Positions 5,817 to 6,137 of a DNA stretch of 6,137 nucleotides are shown piece after piece (position 1 is the first letter of the stretch; every line of letters begins with the position of its first letter). This stretch comes from Opitutaceae bacterium (GTDB lineage Bacteria > Verrucomicrobiota > Verrucomicrobiia > Opitutales > Opitutaceae): the NCBI GenBank assembly GCA_005786775.1, contig SYDD01000047.1, forward strand, positions 1 through 6,137, read 5' to 3'. The position numbers and the translations under genes were made by a program. The notes beneath the pieces were generated by a model. The model did no database searches. It saw only the letters and a list, made by a program, of their open reading frames with translations, and had not been told where the DNA came from.

Positions 5817-6137
5817 ATGTCCGTCGCCCACCACCTCCTTCCATTGCTCGCCCTCCTCGCCGGTGCCGCCGCCCCTGCCCGGGGTGCCGAGGCATGGCGC
5901 GCCCAAGACCAGCTGCGCCCCGGACAGGTCGTCATCCAAGGCCACCGTGGCGTGGGCCACCTCGCGGAAGAGAACACCGTGGAGGCCTTCGAGCTCGGCT
6001 GGGGACTCGGCGTGATCCCGGAGGCCGACCTGCGGATGACACGCGATGGCGTGATCGTGCCGTTCCACGACGCCACCTTCGCGCGCGTGGTGAAGGACGC
6101 GCCGCCAGAACTGCAGCGCAAGGGCGTGCAGGACGTC
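5817..6137 (+). CDS. Secreted glycerophosphodiester phosphodiesterase (N-terminal fragment)
   Basis: An open frame of 107 codons, translated by hand, continuing past the right edge. Residues 1-24 are a Sec-type signal peptide (HHLLPLLALLAGAAAPARGAE, cleavage probably near 23-25). The mature part starts the GDPD TIM barrel with its diagnostic motifs: QGHRG (His43, Arg44), EENTVEAFELG (Glu52, Asn53, Thr54), PEADLRMTRDG with the metal-ligand pair Glu69/Asp71, and VPFHD with His84. These enzymes hydrolyse glycerophosphodiesters from phospholipid breakdown to glycerol 3-phosphate and an alcohol, using a divalent metal ion. Export suggests a periplasmic GlpQ-like role in phosphate and glycerol scavenging. 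In most family members the second motif is PENT and the third GAD.IE.D; here EENT and IPEADLR are mild variants. A good Shine-Dalgarno fixes the start. The gene is divergent from prsK with a 140-bp gap. Confidence 0.88.
   Translation, partial: MSVAHHLLPLLALLAGAAAPARGAEAWRAQDQLRPGQVVIQGHRGVGHLAEENTVEAFELGWGLGVIPEADLRMTRDGVIVPFHDATFARVVKDAPPELQRKGVQDV

Noticed and set aside
5645..6121. Minus-strand frames opposite the right-hand gene
   Set aside because: The plus-strand frame from 5817 has a signal peptide, a Shine-Dalgarno and the full set of GDPD motifs, so the minus-strand frames are shadows.

Overview
This is a GC-rich bacterial window with six coding regions, two of them cut by the window edges. 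Two features suggest a Verrucomicrobiota (Opitutaceae-like) chromosome. One is a PrsK/PrsR two-component pair of the PEP-CTERM/exosortase type. The other is a divergent Fur-family regulator that has lost the usual His cluster, a form I associate from memory with that phylum. This assignment is an inference; the PrsK/PrsR pair also occurs in Proteobacteria.

Layout, left to right. Positions 1-235 (minus) hold the secreted N-terminus of what is probably a beta-lactamase-class serine hydrolase. Positions 410-961 (minus) encode the Fur-like regulator; a GC-rich hairpin follows its stop. An AT-rich island at about 1016-1120 separates it from a divergent gene and carries a good candidate promoter with a small palindrome in its spacer. 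Positions 1211-2170 (plus) encode a membrane-anchored or exported DNA/RNA non-specific endonuclease with a DRGH motif. It converges, across only 19 bp, on the PrsR gene (2190-3557, minus). The PrsK gene (3547-5676, minus) lies upstream of prsR and overlaps its start by 11 bp. A 140-bp divergent gap with two predicted stem-loops leads to a secreted glycerophosphodiester phosphodiesterase (5817 onward, plus), cut by the right edge.

How the genes work together. Only prsK-prsR forms a clear functional unit. PrsK is a multi-pass membrane histidine kinase with a GAF-like region. PrsR is a sigma-54-dependent activator with receiver, AAA+ and Fis-type HTH domains. In known members this pair controls exosortase/PEP-CTERM and exopolysaccharide genes. 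No exosortase, PEP-CTERM protein or convincing sigma-54 promoter is visible here, so its targets must lie outside the window. The three other enzymes all have N-terminal export or anchor sequences and may act in the periplasm or outside the cell, but nothing in the sequence ties them to the pair. I saw no mobile element, CRISPR array, tRNA or rRNA.
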